Notes under the pieces: generated by a model
Told to the model about the DNA's origin: nothing
Databases searched by the model: none
Seen by the model: only the letters and a program-made list of their open reading frames with translations
Position numbers and translations under genes: made by a program
Shown: piece after piece, positions 1 to 6,728 of the stretch
Numbering within the stretch: the first letter of the stretch is position 1
Layout of the letters: every line of letters starts with the position of its first letter
DNA from: Candidatus Schekmanbacteria bacterium
Lineage (GTDB): Bacteria > SZUA-182
Assembly: GCA_016235675.1 (NCBI GenBank)
Contig: JACRJN010000075.1
Span: 1-32,401 of the forward strand
Reading direction: 5' to 3'
DNA: 32,401 bases

Positions 1-183
1 GTGGGTAGTAAACTGGGATTCGATTTCCATATCCGAGAGCGGGAAAACCAACTCCCGTTTTTGCAGGGACTTATTGATCAAATTGGTCGTGAACTCTTTG
101 GTCTGTTTTTTCACCTCTTTGCCGTCATCTTCCTGATAGACTATGGTGTTGCCGCCGAAATCTTTCGCCGCGCAATCTGCTTT
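1..183 (-). pseudogene. Unrecognised minus-strand open fragment, cut by the window edge
   Basis: The minus strand is open from just after a TGA at 184-186 down to base 1, giving 61 codons with a normal-looking composition (for example KEFTTNLINKSLQKRELVFP). No start codon is evident at its upstream end. A second protein-like minus-strand frame lies just upstream (about 186-240), so this may be one gene broken by a frameshift. I do not firmly recognise the family; a loose resemblance to the nuclease end of phage large terminases is a memory-based guess only. The + strand frame through the same bases looks less protein-like. It may be part of a decayed mobile or phage gene. Confidence 0.3.
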
Positions 184-288
184 TCAATTCCAGCGGGCGG
201 GATTTATCCAGACCGGTCAATTCCTGGACGATGGATATTCGGATTTACCGTCCCGCCTGTATCGGCTGTTACCTCCCGCAATATTCCA

Positions 289-417
289 GCCACCCGTTAC
301 GCCGACATCTGCGGCCAGGATGAGGCACTGAAACTGGTGCGGGATTATGCCGAGTTGCCGCTGCTACACCCGGAGTTGTTCCAACACGTGGGTGTAAAAC
401 CAGGCCGGGGAATTTTG
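289..417 (+). pseudogene. CDC48/proteasome-type AAA+ ATPase fragment
   Basis: Frame 1 encodes a stretch like the segment just before the P-loop in CDC48/VCP and proteasomal AAA+ ATPases: an ADICGQDEAL block followed by ELPLLHPELFQHVGVKPGRG. Family members normally continue at once into a Walker A (GPPGTGKT). Here the match stops at about 417 and the frame runs into unrelated residues and a stop at 451-453. No Walker A or B, no second-region-of-homology motif and no upstream domain is visible. It is a short relic of a larger gene, not a working protein. The long frame from base 1 that contains it is otherwise not convincing coding sequence. Confidence 0.6.
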
Positions 418-453
418 AACCAAGGCTTAAGGCAGGTGCATATAATTAGTTGA

Positions 454-1031
454 CAACTATTGCTGTTTTATTCAGCGTGTCCCCGGTGTCCCCACTAAAC
501 AAAAACCATAGCTTTAAAAAAACAGTGCCCGCAACAGCTTACCGAGATGATTGCAAATCTGTATTGTTATTACTATTTAGAACGCTAATGTGTGTTGGAT
601 TTAGCTTTTCTCACCTTGGTATCCAGCGATGATTTGAACACAAACAGGGTCTTTTACAAAGGATACAGGGTCGTATCGGCATTATTGCCAATTACACAAT
701 AACTAGTTGATATATAGAGCGCATATCAATATTTAGGCCGAATTACAAGCAACAGCGTTGCAACTTGAACCGCACAGCCCATAATCCCTCATAAACCCAA
801 GCGGGACACGGTTTTACAGCAAATAGACAGCTAATGTTAACAATTGAAAATCAACGGCACAACAATATGCTGTTTAATTATTGATTTATAACGGGTTATG
901 CGTTTATGTAAATAACGCCGGAAGCCTTTGCATGAGGGTTGTTTCCCCAAATCAGAAAACCCTCAGGGGCAAAGCGGGAGTTCGCCGCCCAAACTATGCG
1001 CAAAAAAGCCGTTGCCGCTTAACACCCCCTT
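454..1031. other. Gene-free AT-rich stretch
   Basis: I see no convincing gene, tRNA or terminator here. Short frames on either strand lack protein-like composition and ribosome sites. A short in-frame tail ending in TAA at 1020-1022 could be the relic of a small gene such as an antitoxin ahead of the DUF5615-like gene, but only about 26 codons are open. Confidence 0.5.
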
Positions 1032-1436
1032 ATGAAATTTTTAACCGATGAAAACATATCAACCTTTACAGTCGACTTCCTACGCAATCTCGGCTATGAT
1101 GTAAAAGACATCAAAGAGCAAAATCTGCACGGTATAGACGACACGGAAGTTCTGTCCTTGGCGCAAGCGGATAAGCGCATCTTAATCACTCACCTTACGC
1201 AACTGGGTGTTTCGGCTTGTCCCCAAGCCGAAACCGGGGCTGTGCCGGAACTATTAATAACTCCCAAAATCTCTCAAAATGTCATTCCCGTGAAACTTGT
1301 CCTCGTGAAAACGGTGAACGGAAATCCAGTATTATCAATAACTTCTGGATTCCCACTCCCCGTTTTCACGAGGACAAGTTTCGTGGGAATGACAAAATCG
1401 GGAATTGCGGCACAAACCCGAAACCATCAGAGATAA
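1032..1436 (+). pseudogene. DUF5615 PIN-like toxin gene, truncated by repeats
   Basis: The first 54 or so codons match the start of DUF5615 (Mut7-C/PIN-like) toxins: MKFLTDENISTF, then a region like GYDVKDIKEQNLHGIDDTEVL and the strand DKRILIT. In the family this strand is followed by HDxDF and further acidic residues of the nuclease site. Here the reading frame instead enters a palindromic repeat block at about 1200-1209 and the remaining 75 or so codons are repeat translation. The catalytic second half is therefore missing. Such toxins are usually paired with a DUF433-type antitoxin upstream; none is intact here. The gene is probably inactive. Confidence 0.65.
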
Positions 1437-1475
1437 CGTTCCTCTATCCACTTTCGGCTTGAGGACAAGCCGAAA
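1209..1475. repeat. Composite palindromic repeat that breaks the toxin gene
   Basis: Two similar hairpins, TTTCGGCTTGTCCCCAAGCC at about 1209 and TTTCGGCTTGAGGACAAGCC at about 1451, flank an inner inverted repeat at 1280-1394. The inner arms begin with TGTCATTCCCGTGAAACTTG and end with the complementary sequence. The inner element shares its TGTCATTCCCG/CGGGAATGACA ends with repeats at 6616-6683 and 21425-21523. The nested layout suggests one small palindromic element inserted into another. Confidence 0.75.
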
Positions 1476-1518
1476 GACCCGGATATGCGTAACATAAATA
1501 AATAAGTTTATTTTGTGG

Positions 1519-1577
1519 GCGTCATTGCGAGCTTAAGCGAAGCAATCTAAAGTTCGTGCGTCTGAGATTGCTTCGGC
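1519..1577. repeat. Partial copy of the GCGTCATTGCGAG repeat
   Basis: This stretch starts with GCGTCATTGCGAG and contains GAAGCAATCT and AGATTGCTTCG, the same parts as the complete copy at 8678-8758. The right terminal CTCGCAATGACGC is missing, so the copy is truncated. Confidence 0.7.
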
Positions 1578-1671
1578 GATAAGACTGCTGAGCTATGACA
1601 GCATAAACTCAGTTATTTATAAAATCGTGTATACGCACTTTTTGACGGAAATTTCCGCAAACAAACCGATT

Positions 1672-1687
1672 TGGCACAAATATTGCT
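1672..1687 (+). promoter_or_regulatory. Sigma-54 (RpoN) promoter
   Basis: TGGCAC, five bases, then TTGCT reproduces the -24/-12 sigma-54 consensus with exact GG-to-GC spacing. It points toward the ATPase gene starting at 1985, leaving a leader of roughly 290 bases. An imperfect palindrome (GTGTATAC, about 1628-1635) lies about 40 bases upstream and could be part of an activator site, which is speculative. Sigma-54 control by a PrsK/PrsR pair is known for PEP-CTERM/exosortase polysaccharide systems, so the site fits the context, but no activator gene is in the window. Confidence 0.65.
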
Positions 1688-1743
1688 TCATTAACATATA
1701 TGTATATAGATGCCTTTTCTGTTATCAAACAAAGGGAACTGTA

Positions 1744-1818
1744 CCGCAACACAAATAATATGATTTCCCCTCAGCAGTGCCCAGATAGGTAGCGGGAAAC
1801 ACAAATTATGCGTTGCGG
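1744..1818. repeat. Imperfect inverted repeat in the leader
   Basis: Arms begin with CCGCAAC and end with GTTGCGG, with TTTCCC/GGGAAA at the inner ends and a 23-26 base central spacer. The arm sequence GGGGCTGTGCCG also occurs near 1237, so this is likely another dispersed repeat and not a dedicated regulatory RNA. If transcribed from the sigma-54 site it would form a large hairpin in the leader. Confidence 0.55.
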
Positions 1819-1984
1819 CACAGCCCCTAATGCTTGATATGGGTAATCGCTATACATGATAAATGATATAGAAGAAGGCAGCGCAAAAATATCCGAAAAA
1901 ACAGGGAATAATATACCGATTATGCTTCTCATTATGTAGTGATAACAACTCTATTGTTTTTCAGCTTACAAGGATTCGGGAAAA

Positions 1985-2890
1985 ATGAAAAACAACATTC
2001 GGGACAAAATGCACAATGATATTATTCAAAAGGAGATGGTCAACTTCGTGCAAAAATATTGGGGGTTGGCGAGTTCTCCCTTTGATACCGTGCCTAATCC
2101 CAATCTGTTTTATTTCTCCACCACGCATAAAGAAGGTATATTACGGATAGTTTATGCAATAAAGGGACGCAAGGGAGCTGCCATGCTGACCGGAGAAGTC
2201 GGCAGCGGAAAGAGCACCGTGACCAGACTGCTGATTCAAAGACTGCTTGGTTTAAATTACGATGTGGCTTTAATTAATAACCCCACTTTCTCAGGTTTGG
2301 ATTTTTTGCGGGAGATTATTTTCCAGTTGGGAATAGAAAGCACAAACTGCGATAAATGTCTTCTCTATCGTAAATTTAATGAAAGACTATTACAGAATTC
2401 AAAACAGGGCAAAGATACCGTTATCTTCATAGACGAGGCTCAAGCAATCGGCGATATGGCTACATTTGAAGAATTGAGAATGCTGCTTAACTTCCATTCA
2501 AACGACAAATTCCTGCTTACCTTAATTCTGGTAGGCCAGCCCAACCTCAGGAATATGGTTGCCGGAATTTGTCAATTCGAGCAACGCGTAGCCGTTAGCT
2601 ATCATTTAGAGCCGTTACCCTTAGTGGACACAGCCCGCTATATTATTTACCGCATGGAAAAATGCGGCATTCAAACGAACATTTTTACCAACAACGCTTT
2701 GAAGCTGATATATCAATATACCTCAGGCATACCGAGGTTAATTAACCATTTGTGCGATATGTGTTTGCTTTCAGGATGTCTGTCGAAAGCCAAAAAAATC
2801 GCTCCGGATATAGTGGAATATGTAATTTCAGACAGGGGGGTGCCGATTCACAGACAGAGATTAAGTCCGGTTAGGGTAGCTAACGGTTAA
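1985..2890 (+). CDS. ExeA-like AAA ATPase of a polysaccharide locus
   Basis: This 301-residue protein is an AAA ATPase of the ExeA/general-secretion type. It opens with the family signature YWGLASSPFDTVPNPNLFYF (about 25-44), then Walker A GEVGSGKST (about 70-78), Walker B TVIFIDEAQ (about 145-153), the LVGQPNL strand (about 182-188) and an arginine-finger-like QFEQRV. No transmembrane segment or C-terminal peptidoglycan-binding domain is visible. Relatives of this size are common in exosortase-linked exopolysaccharide loci (the XrtA-associated ATPase family), where their role is not settled. The start at 1985 has an AAGGA-like site upstream; the family match begins near residue 22, so an internal ATG (2012 or 2036) is also possible. 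It is the first gene after the sigma-54 promoter, with the HD-GYP gene 34 bases downstream. Confidence 0.85.
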   Translation: MKNNIRDKMHNDIIQKEMVNFVQKYWGLASSPFDTVPNPNLFYFSTTHKEGILRIVYAIKGRKGAAMLTGEVGSGKSTVTRLLIQRLLGLNYDVALINNPTFSGLDFLREIIFQLGIESTNCDKCLLYRKFNERLLQNSKQGKDTVIFIDEAQAIGDMATFEELRMLLNFHSNDKFLLTLILVGQPNLRNMVAGICQFEQRVAVSYHLEPLPLVDTARYIIYRMEKCGIQTNIFTNNALKLIYQYTSGIPRLINHLCDMCLLSGCLSKAKKIAPDIVEYVISDRGVPIHRQRLSPVRVANG

Positions 2891-2924
2891 AAACATTGAT
2901 TTCCCTGGAGAGTAATACAAATTT

Positions 2925-3953
2925 ATGGCCAGAAATATCGACTTAATAAAAGAACCCAATAAACGCAAATATAATATGCTGTTTAACGAATTCATCAGCA
3001 TGGATTACTCCCATCCGGCCATTAGCGCTGCCCGGGAAAAACCCGCAATAGCATATTCGGATGCAAATGTAATTTATAATAAAGCGGTGAAGGTTATTGA
3101 GGACATTTCCCCGCAGGTGGAAAACGATTTTGCGAAAGTTGATTTAAAAATACATGATACAAAAGACATTATAACGTCAATCGTCAACAGCCTTCAATCT
3201 TGCGACTGTTTGTTGCCCCTGTCTTTGCATTCAACGGAAAAAAAACATAATTTGGCCTGTCATATGGTAAATGTTTCCATCCTAAGCATAAAAGTGGCCA
3301 TGGGCATTAATTTACCCCCGGATGATTTGGTGAAAATCGGACTGGCGGCTGTTTTTCATGATCTGGGCAAGCTGAAAGTGCCCCAGCAGATTATAAATGC
3401 GCCTCACAAGGTATCCCCGGAAGAATATGAAGAGATAAAAAAGCATTCCGTTTACGGATATAATATAATCAGCAGTTGGCGCAACGAGTATAATAAATTA
3501 GCGGAAATAGTCCTGAACGTTCACGAAAGAGAAGATGGAAGCGGTTACCCCAATGGATATTGTAAGGGTAAAATTCACCAACATTCCCAAATAATAGGAA
3601 TAGTGGATGTTTACGAAGCATTGACCCATCACCGCCCTCACCGCGCTCGCGTGCTGCATTTTGAGGCAATGAGATTGATCCTGACTGAATACAAAGCCGC
3701 TTTTCCCAAATGCTTGTTGAAAACCTTGCTGCAACAATTATCGGCCTATCCGTTGGGTAGCTTTGTAAAGCTTAATTCCACAGAAATAGCCCAGGTAATT
3801 CAAACCAATTCCCTCTCCCCCCTGCGTCCGGTAGTCAAAATAGTATGCGACTCCCAAGGGAAAAGACCCGCTAATCCCCAAATATACAATTTGGCGGAAA
3901 ATTCCTTGCTATTTGTAATAAGTTCGTTATTTGAGGAGAATTTTATGGTATAA
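2925..3953 (+). CDS. HD-GYP domain protein, probable cyclic-di-GMP phosphodiesterase
   Basis: The 342-residue protein carries an HD-GYP domain from about residue 105 to 300. Visible motifs are His113, the FHDLGK metal pair (His145-Asp146), His174, HEREDGSGYP (200-209) and DVYEAL (228-233). The usual HHE motif reads VHE here, so one metal-site histidine is replaced; this occurs in some members but may change metal number or activity. The N-terminal 100 residues have no recognised domain and no receiver domain is present. HD-GYP enzymes degrade cyclic di-GMP, a signal that promotes exopolysaccharide production, so a control role over the locus is plausible. A CTGGAGAG ribosome site precedes the start. 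It is probably cotranscribed with the ATPase gene. Confidence 0.85.
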   Translation: MARNIDLIKEPNKRKYNMLFNEFISMDYSHPAISAAREKPAIAYSDANVIYNKAVKVIEDISPQVENDFAKVDLKIHDTKDIITSIVNSLQSCDCLLPLSLHSTEKKHNLACHMVNVSILSIKVAMGINLPPDDLVKIGLAAVFHDLGKLKVPQQIINAPHKVSPEEYEEIKKHSVYGYNIISSWRNEYNKLAEIVLNVHEREDGSGYPNGYCKGKIHQHSQIIGIVDVYEALTHHRPHRARVLHFEAMRLILTEYKAAFPKCLLKTLLQQLSAYPLGSFVKLNSTEIAQVIQTNSLSPLRPVVKIVCDSQGKRPANPQIYNLAENSLLFVISSLFEENFMV

Positions 3954-3960
3954 TATTGTT

Positions 3961-4974
3961 ATGACTGATATTTTTTTTAATCTTAATTTTCACGATATAA
4001 CAGTAAGTTATAAAAGCAATAATGAATTATTCAGCGATGAATTGGCGCTGGAATTTGTCCAGTGCGCTACAAAAGAAAAATCAATCAGGACGGATATTAG
4101 GATAAATTTTTACGACCTTGATCTTAATCCCGGTTTAGCCGATAAAATAGACGCCTTGCGCTCAAGCAAGCATAAGATTCAGGAGGCCAAATTAAGAGAA
4201 TGTCTGGTTCAGATAATAGACCTTACCGATTTTTCCATCAATATTTGGGTTAAGGGCGATTGGAATATCGACCAGACGTTATTGATTGTGGTTGGCGCTT
4301 TGGGGGGGATGCTAAAGCTTAAATTGCAGCCAAAGCTCAGGCTGGCCGGGTTTCATGCCGCAGCCTTGGCCTGGAATAATCGGGGGGTATTGCTGCCCGG
4401 AGATACCGGAGCGGGCAAAACCACTCTGGCTTATCGCTGTATTCAGGCCGGTTTCGGATACCTTTCGGATGAAGACAGCCTGATAGCTAATCCAGCTAGT
4501 GAAAATAGTTCTCAACCTTTACAAATACTGGCATACCCCCGACGTTTGCGACTGAGCAGGGAAATCACAGCGCTTTATCCTCAGTTAGTTTCAAAGCACC
4601 ACAGCTACCGTCCCTATCAAATTTTCGATCAGTCAGGATTTATATTTAATTTGTATAAAACCCAGCCAAAAGCTTATTTACAGTCAGTTACATTAACTAC
4701 CTGCGTTATTTTGAATAACGATCGCAGTTATACCGGCGTCCCGGAAATCACCCTGCCGGGTAAAGCCAAAGCCAGATTTGCGCTTTTGCATTTTCTGGAG
4801 TCCATAACGTTTGATAGCGACGCGCCGGTCGAACTCAAATCATTATATCCTAACCGGCAAGGTTTTTATTTGGTAGATACAATCTTTGAATCTATAACGA
4901 TATATGAATTAAGGTACAATATTTGCGACCATCTTGATTTGATCCCTGAGTTTTTAAAGGAAACATTATTATGA
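3961..4974 (+). CDS. HprK-related P-loop kinase of a peptide-modification module
   Basis: This 337-residue protein resembles HPr kinase-like proteins. A poorly conserved N-terminal half is followed by FHAAALAWNNRGVLLPGDTG and Walker A GDTGAGKTT (147-155), then YLSDEDSLI (168-175), the HprK-type acidic motif. The classical HprK N-terminal domain is absent. Relatives include the HprK-related kinase A family of exosortase loci and the kinases of paeninodin-like lasso clusters, which phosphorylate the C-terminal serine of the precursor peptide. I chose ATG 3961, eight bases after the HD-GYP stop; the frame is open upstream to 3931 but that part overlaps the preceding gene. The strong GAGGAGA lies further upstream, so coupled translation is likely. 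The stop overlaps the PqqD start as ATGA. Confidence 0.82.
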   Translation: MTDIFFNLNFHDITVSYKSNNELFSDELALEFVQCATKEKSIRTDIRINFYDLDLNPGLADKIDALRSSKHKIQEAKLRECLVQIIDLTDFSINIWVKGDWNIDQTLLIVVGALGGMLKLKLQPKLRLAGFHAAALAWNNRGVLLPGDTGAGKTTLAYRCIQAGFGYLSDEDSLIANPASENSSQPLQILAYPRRLRLSREITALYPQLVSKHHSYRPYQIFDQSGFIFNLYKTQPKAYLQSVTLTTCVILNNDRSYTGVPEITLPGKAKARFALLHFLESITFDSDAPVELKSLYPNRQGFYLVDTIFESITIYELRYNICDHLDLIPEFLKETLL

Positions 4975-5249
4975 ACCGTAATATTAGCATCCCGGAAACG
5001 GTGCTTTGGCGAAAAGACGGTAATCAGGTTGTACTTTTCGATGAAGAACGAGGCGAACCGTATCTTTTGAATGAAACGGCAAGCAGAATATGGGAGCTTT
5101 GCTCAAATTCGATGCCGGTCAACGAAATTACTGCCGCCCTGATGGCAGAGTTTGAAGGGGATCAACAGGTTATCAAAACCGACACCCTGACCTTGCTGAC
5201 CTTGCTTGAGAAAAAGGGGCTTTTGAGGTTTAGCGCCAGTGTTGCTTAA
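4971..5249 (+). CDS. PqqD-like peptide chaperone (RiPP recognition element)
   Basis: The 92-residue protein has the PqqD fold signature: the strand pair VVLFDEERGEPYLLNETASR, then IWEL (about 40-43), a DGxxTVxEI-like helix (NSMPVNEITAAL) and a C-terminal LLTLLEKKGLLRF. PqqD-like proteins bind the leader of a precursor peptide and hand it to modifying enzymes, commonly radical SAM/SPASM enzymes. It starts within the stop of the kinase gene (ATGA overlap) and overlaps the radical SAM start by 11 bases, the tight coupling typical of partner proteins. A family called HPr-rel-A system PqqD chaperone is found beside HprK-related kinase A in exosortase loci; this gene pair matches that order. Confidence 0.88.
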   Translation: MNRNISIPETVLWRKDGNQVVLFDEERGEPYLLNETASRIWELCSNSMPVNEITAALMAEFEGDQQVIKTDTLTLLTLLEKKGLLRFSASVA

Positions 5250-6267
5250 GGCTCCGTTAGAGGTTTTCTGGTGTGTAACTAATCGCTGCAACTTACATTG
5301 CCGCTTTTGCTCTGCGGATTCCGGCTCCGAATCGGTACAGCGGGAAGCGGATATAATGGAGCGCGGGTTTATCCTGGATCAGATAATCCAAAACCGGGTA
5401 TTGAAGGTCTACTTAACCGGCGGAGAACCTTTGTTATGCCCACAAACTATTGATTATATAAAGGTATTAAGCGGGCACAAAATTTTTGTCGAGCTTACCA
5501 CCAATGGTACGCTATTGGATGAAAAGACCGTTCGGGATTTAAAGGCATACGGAATAAACCGGGTACAGGTGAGCATAAACGGTTCATCCCCGGAAATTAA
5601 CGATGGGCTGATGGGTGCCTCCTTCGACCTGATCCTGACCGGTTTAAATAAATTAATCGAACACAAAATAAACACCCATGTCAAAGTTACCATTACCAGA
5701 CACAACCTGACAGACATCCCCAATCTGATTAGATTATTGCTGAACATGGGCTTAAACCAGATGGAATTGTTTGAAGTTATCCCCTTGGGACGGGGTTTTT
5801 TGCATTATAGTGAGTTGAGGCCGGATGAGTCGGAACTCATGGCCTTGCGAGAGCATATAGCCGGACTGGGCAGCGGGCATAAAATACGGTTTCGCAGCTT
5901 TTCCCTGGCAATGAAAGAAAACGACCAGGCAAGCGCCTGCTCAATCGGGCATCAGCGCTCCAGAACCTGCCTGATTATGGCAGACGGAAATGTAATCCCT
6001 TGCGCTCCAGCCCAGGTGTGGAATTTTAACAACAATGTTCTGGAAAAAGGGCTTAGCCGATGCTGGCACGCTCTTGAAGATTACCGGCAGTGCCTTGCGC
6101 CAAAACGGCTTGGCGGCAAATGCGGCAATTGCGATCTGCAAGAAAGCTGCGGTGGCGGCTGCCGGGCGCTGGCCTATCAGTTTACTAACGACTTATGGGC
6201 AGAGTACACCCTTTGCCCGCATATTAAAGGACTTAGAATATACAATTATACCGTTTTTCAGGAGTAG
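5239..6267 (+). CDS. Radical SAM/SPASM peptide-modifying enzyme
   Basis: This 342-residue enzyme has the radical SAM cluster motif CNLHCRFC (Cys17, 21, 24) and the SAM-contacting YLTGGEPL (about 57-64). The C-terminal SPASM domain is complete: Cys234-x15-Gly-x4-Cys255, then Cys295-x2-Cys298-x5-Cys304-x3-Cys308, and Cys326, the full seven-cysteine set for two auxiliary [4Fe-4S] clusters. SPASM enzymes beside PqqD proteins usually modify RiPP precursors, for example by thioether or carbon-carbon links. The start is GTG 5239 (or TTG 5242), inside the end of the PqqD gene. The TAG stop lies inside a palindromic repeat beginning at 6261, so the last two codons may be repeat-derived. The likely substrate is the small peptide at 6382. 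Confidence 0.9.
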   Translation: MLLKAPLEVFWCVTNRCNLHCRFCSADSGSESVQREADIMERGFILDQIIQNRVLKVYLTGGEPLLCPQTIDYIKVLSGHKIFVELTTNGTLLDEKTVRDLKAYGINRVQVSINGSSPEINDGLMGASFDLILTGLNKLIEHKINTHVKVTITRHNLTDIPNLIRLLLNMGLNQMELFEVIPLGRGFLHYSELRPDESELMALREHIAGLGSGHKIRFRSFSLAMKENDQASACSIGHQRSRTCLIMADGNVIPCAPAQVWNFNNNVLEKGLSRCWHALEDYRQCLAPKRLGGKCGNCDLQESCGGGCRALAYQFTNDLWAEYTLCPHIKGLRIYNYTVFQE

Positions 6268-6332
6268 GGACTTCAGTCCCGTTCCCCGCCTGTTCGCATC
6301 GTGTGTCTGGACGGGGCTAAAGCCCCTACTCC
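6261..6332. repeat. GGAGTAGGG palindromic repeat, copy 1
   Basis: Ends GGAGTAGGGACTTCAGTCCC and GGGGCTAAAGCCCCTACTCC are near-complementary, each arm itself a small hairpin. A related copy lies at 8822-8873. The left end supplies the TAG stop of the radical SAM gene. Confidence 0.85.
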
Positions 6333-6381
6333 AAATGACTGCGGTATTTTAATATGTTCCATGTCCCTAAAGGAATAGACC

Positions 6382-6564
6382 ATGCAGAAACCGGAAAAAC
6401 CGAAATGGCAGACACCGCAAATTGAATCCCTGGAAATCAGCAATCCGAAAATATGCAACCGGCCTTTTATCCAGGATGAAATTTGCCAGGCTCAAGGGGT
6501 ACCCATCGGGAGCATCCCTTGCACTCCAAGTGCCAAGGGCAGCCCAAGTCAAACTTTTAGCTAA
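6382..6564 (+). CDS. Candidate RiPP precursor peptide
   Basis: A 60-residue reading frame has a good AAGGA ribosome site eight bases before the ATG and sits between the radical SAM and B2-like protease genes. The N-terminal half reads like a RiPP leader: KPKWQTPQIESLEIS contains W9-x2-P12-x-I14, the same spacing as the Tyr-x2-Pro-x-Leu motif bound by PqqD-like proteins in lasso systems. The C-terminal part has three cysteines (25, 35, 47), several Pro/Gly/Ser/Thr and ends in Ser60. If cleaved before Cys25, Asp32 and Glu33 fall at positions 8 and 9. No homolog is recognised by name. Support is position, ribosome site and leader motif; a chance short frame remains possible. Confidence 0.6.
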   Translation: MQKPEKPKWQTPQIESLEISNPKICNRPFIQDEICQAQGVPIGSIPCTPSAKGSPSQTFS

Positions 6565-6567
6565 CAA

Positions 6568-6587
6568 ACCCGATTTATCGGGTATTT
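6568..6587 (+). terminator. Weak terminator or attenuator hairpin after the peptide gene
   Basis: ACCCGATTTATCGGGT forms a seven-base-pair stem with a very short loop, followed by ATTTT, four bases after the peptide stop. The T-run is short, so it may attenuate and not end transcription. A related palindrome (CCCGATTAATCGGG) is at 27584-27597, so it could also be a dispersed short repeat. Confidence 0.3.
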
Positions 6588-6597
6588 TCAGAGCTTA

Positions 6598-6698
6598 TTG
6601 CAAGAGTCCCGAAAATGTCATTCCCGCAATGATTTTGAGCGGGAATCTGGTTTTATCCCCGATAACTTCATTCGGGGATGACAAATAGTTTTGCAAGA
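6598..6698. repeat. TGTCATTCCCG repeat flanked by an 8-base direct repeat
   Basis: The core at 6616-6683 begins TGTCATTCCCG and ends CGGGGATGACA, with inner GCGGGAATCTGG and TTTATCCCCGATA segments. TTGCAAGA occurs at 6598-6605 and again at 6691-6698, which looks like a target-site duplication around an inserted element. Related repeats are at 1280-1394 and 21425-21523. Confidence 0.65.
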
Positions 6699-6728
6699 AC
6701 CTCTTCAGTCAACAATTGAGGCAAGTCA

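Noticed and set aside
454-1031. tRNA or small RNA gene
   Set aside because: No cloverleaf, T-loop consensus or terminator could be seen by eye.
1217-1462. 81-codon frame in the repeat block
   Set aside because: It is a translation of palindromic repeats and has no protein family features.
1699-1984. Possible cyclic-di-GMP or other riboswitch in the long leader
   Set aside because: I could not find the conserved GEMM core elements; the inverted repeat looks like a dispersed element.
6422-6688. Alternative 88-codon frame over the peptide gene
   Set aside because: Its start has no ribosome site and the second half is repeat sequence; the 6382 frame has a good site and a leader-like sequence.
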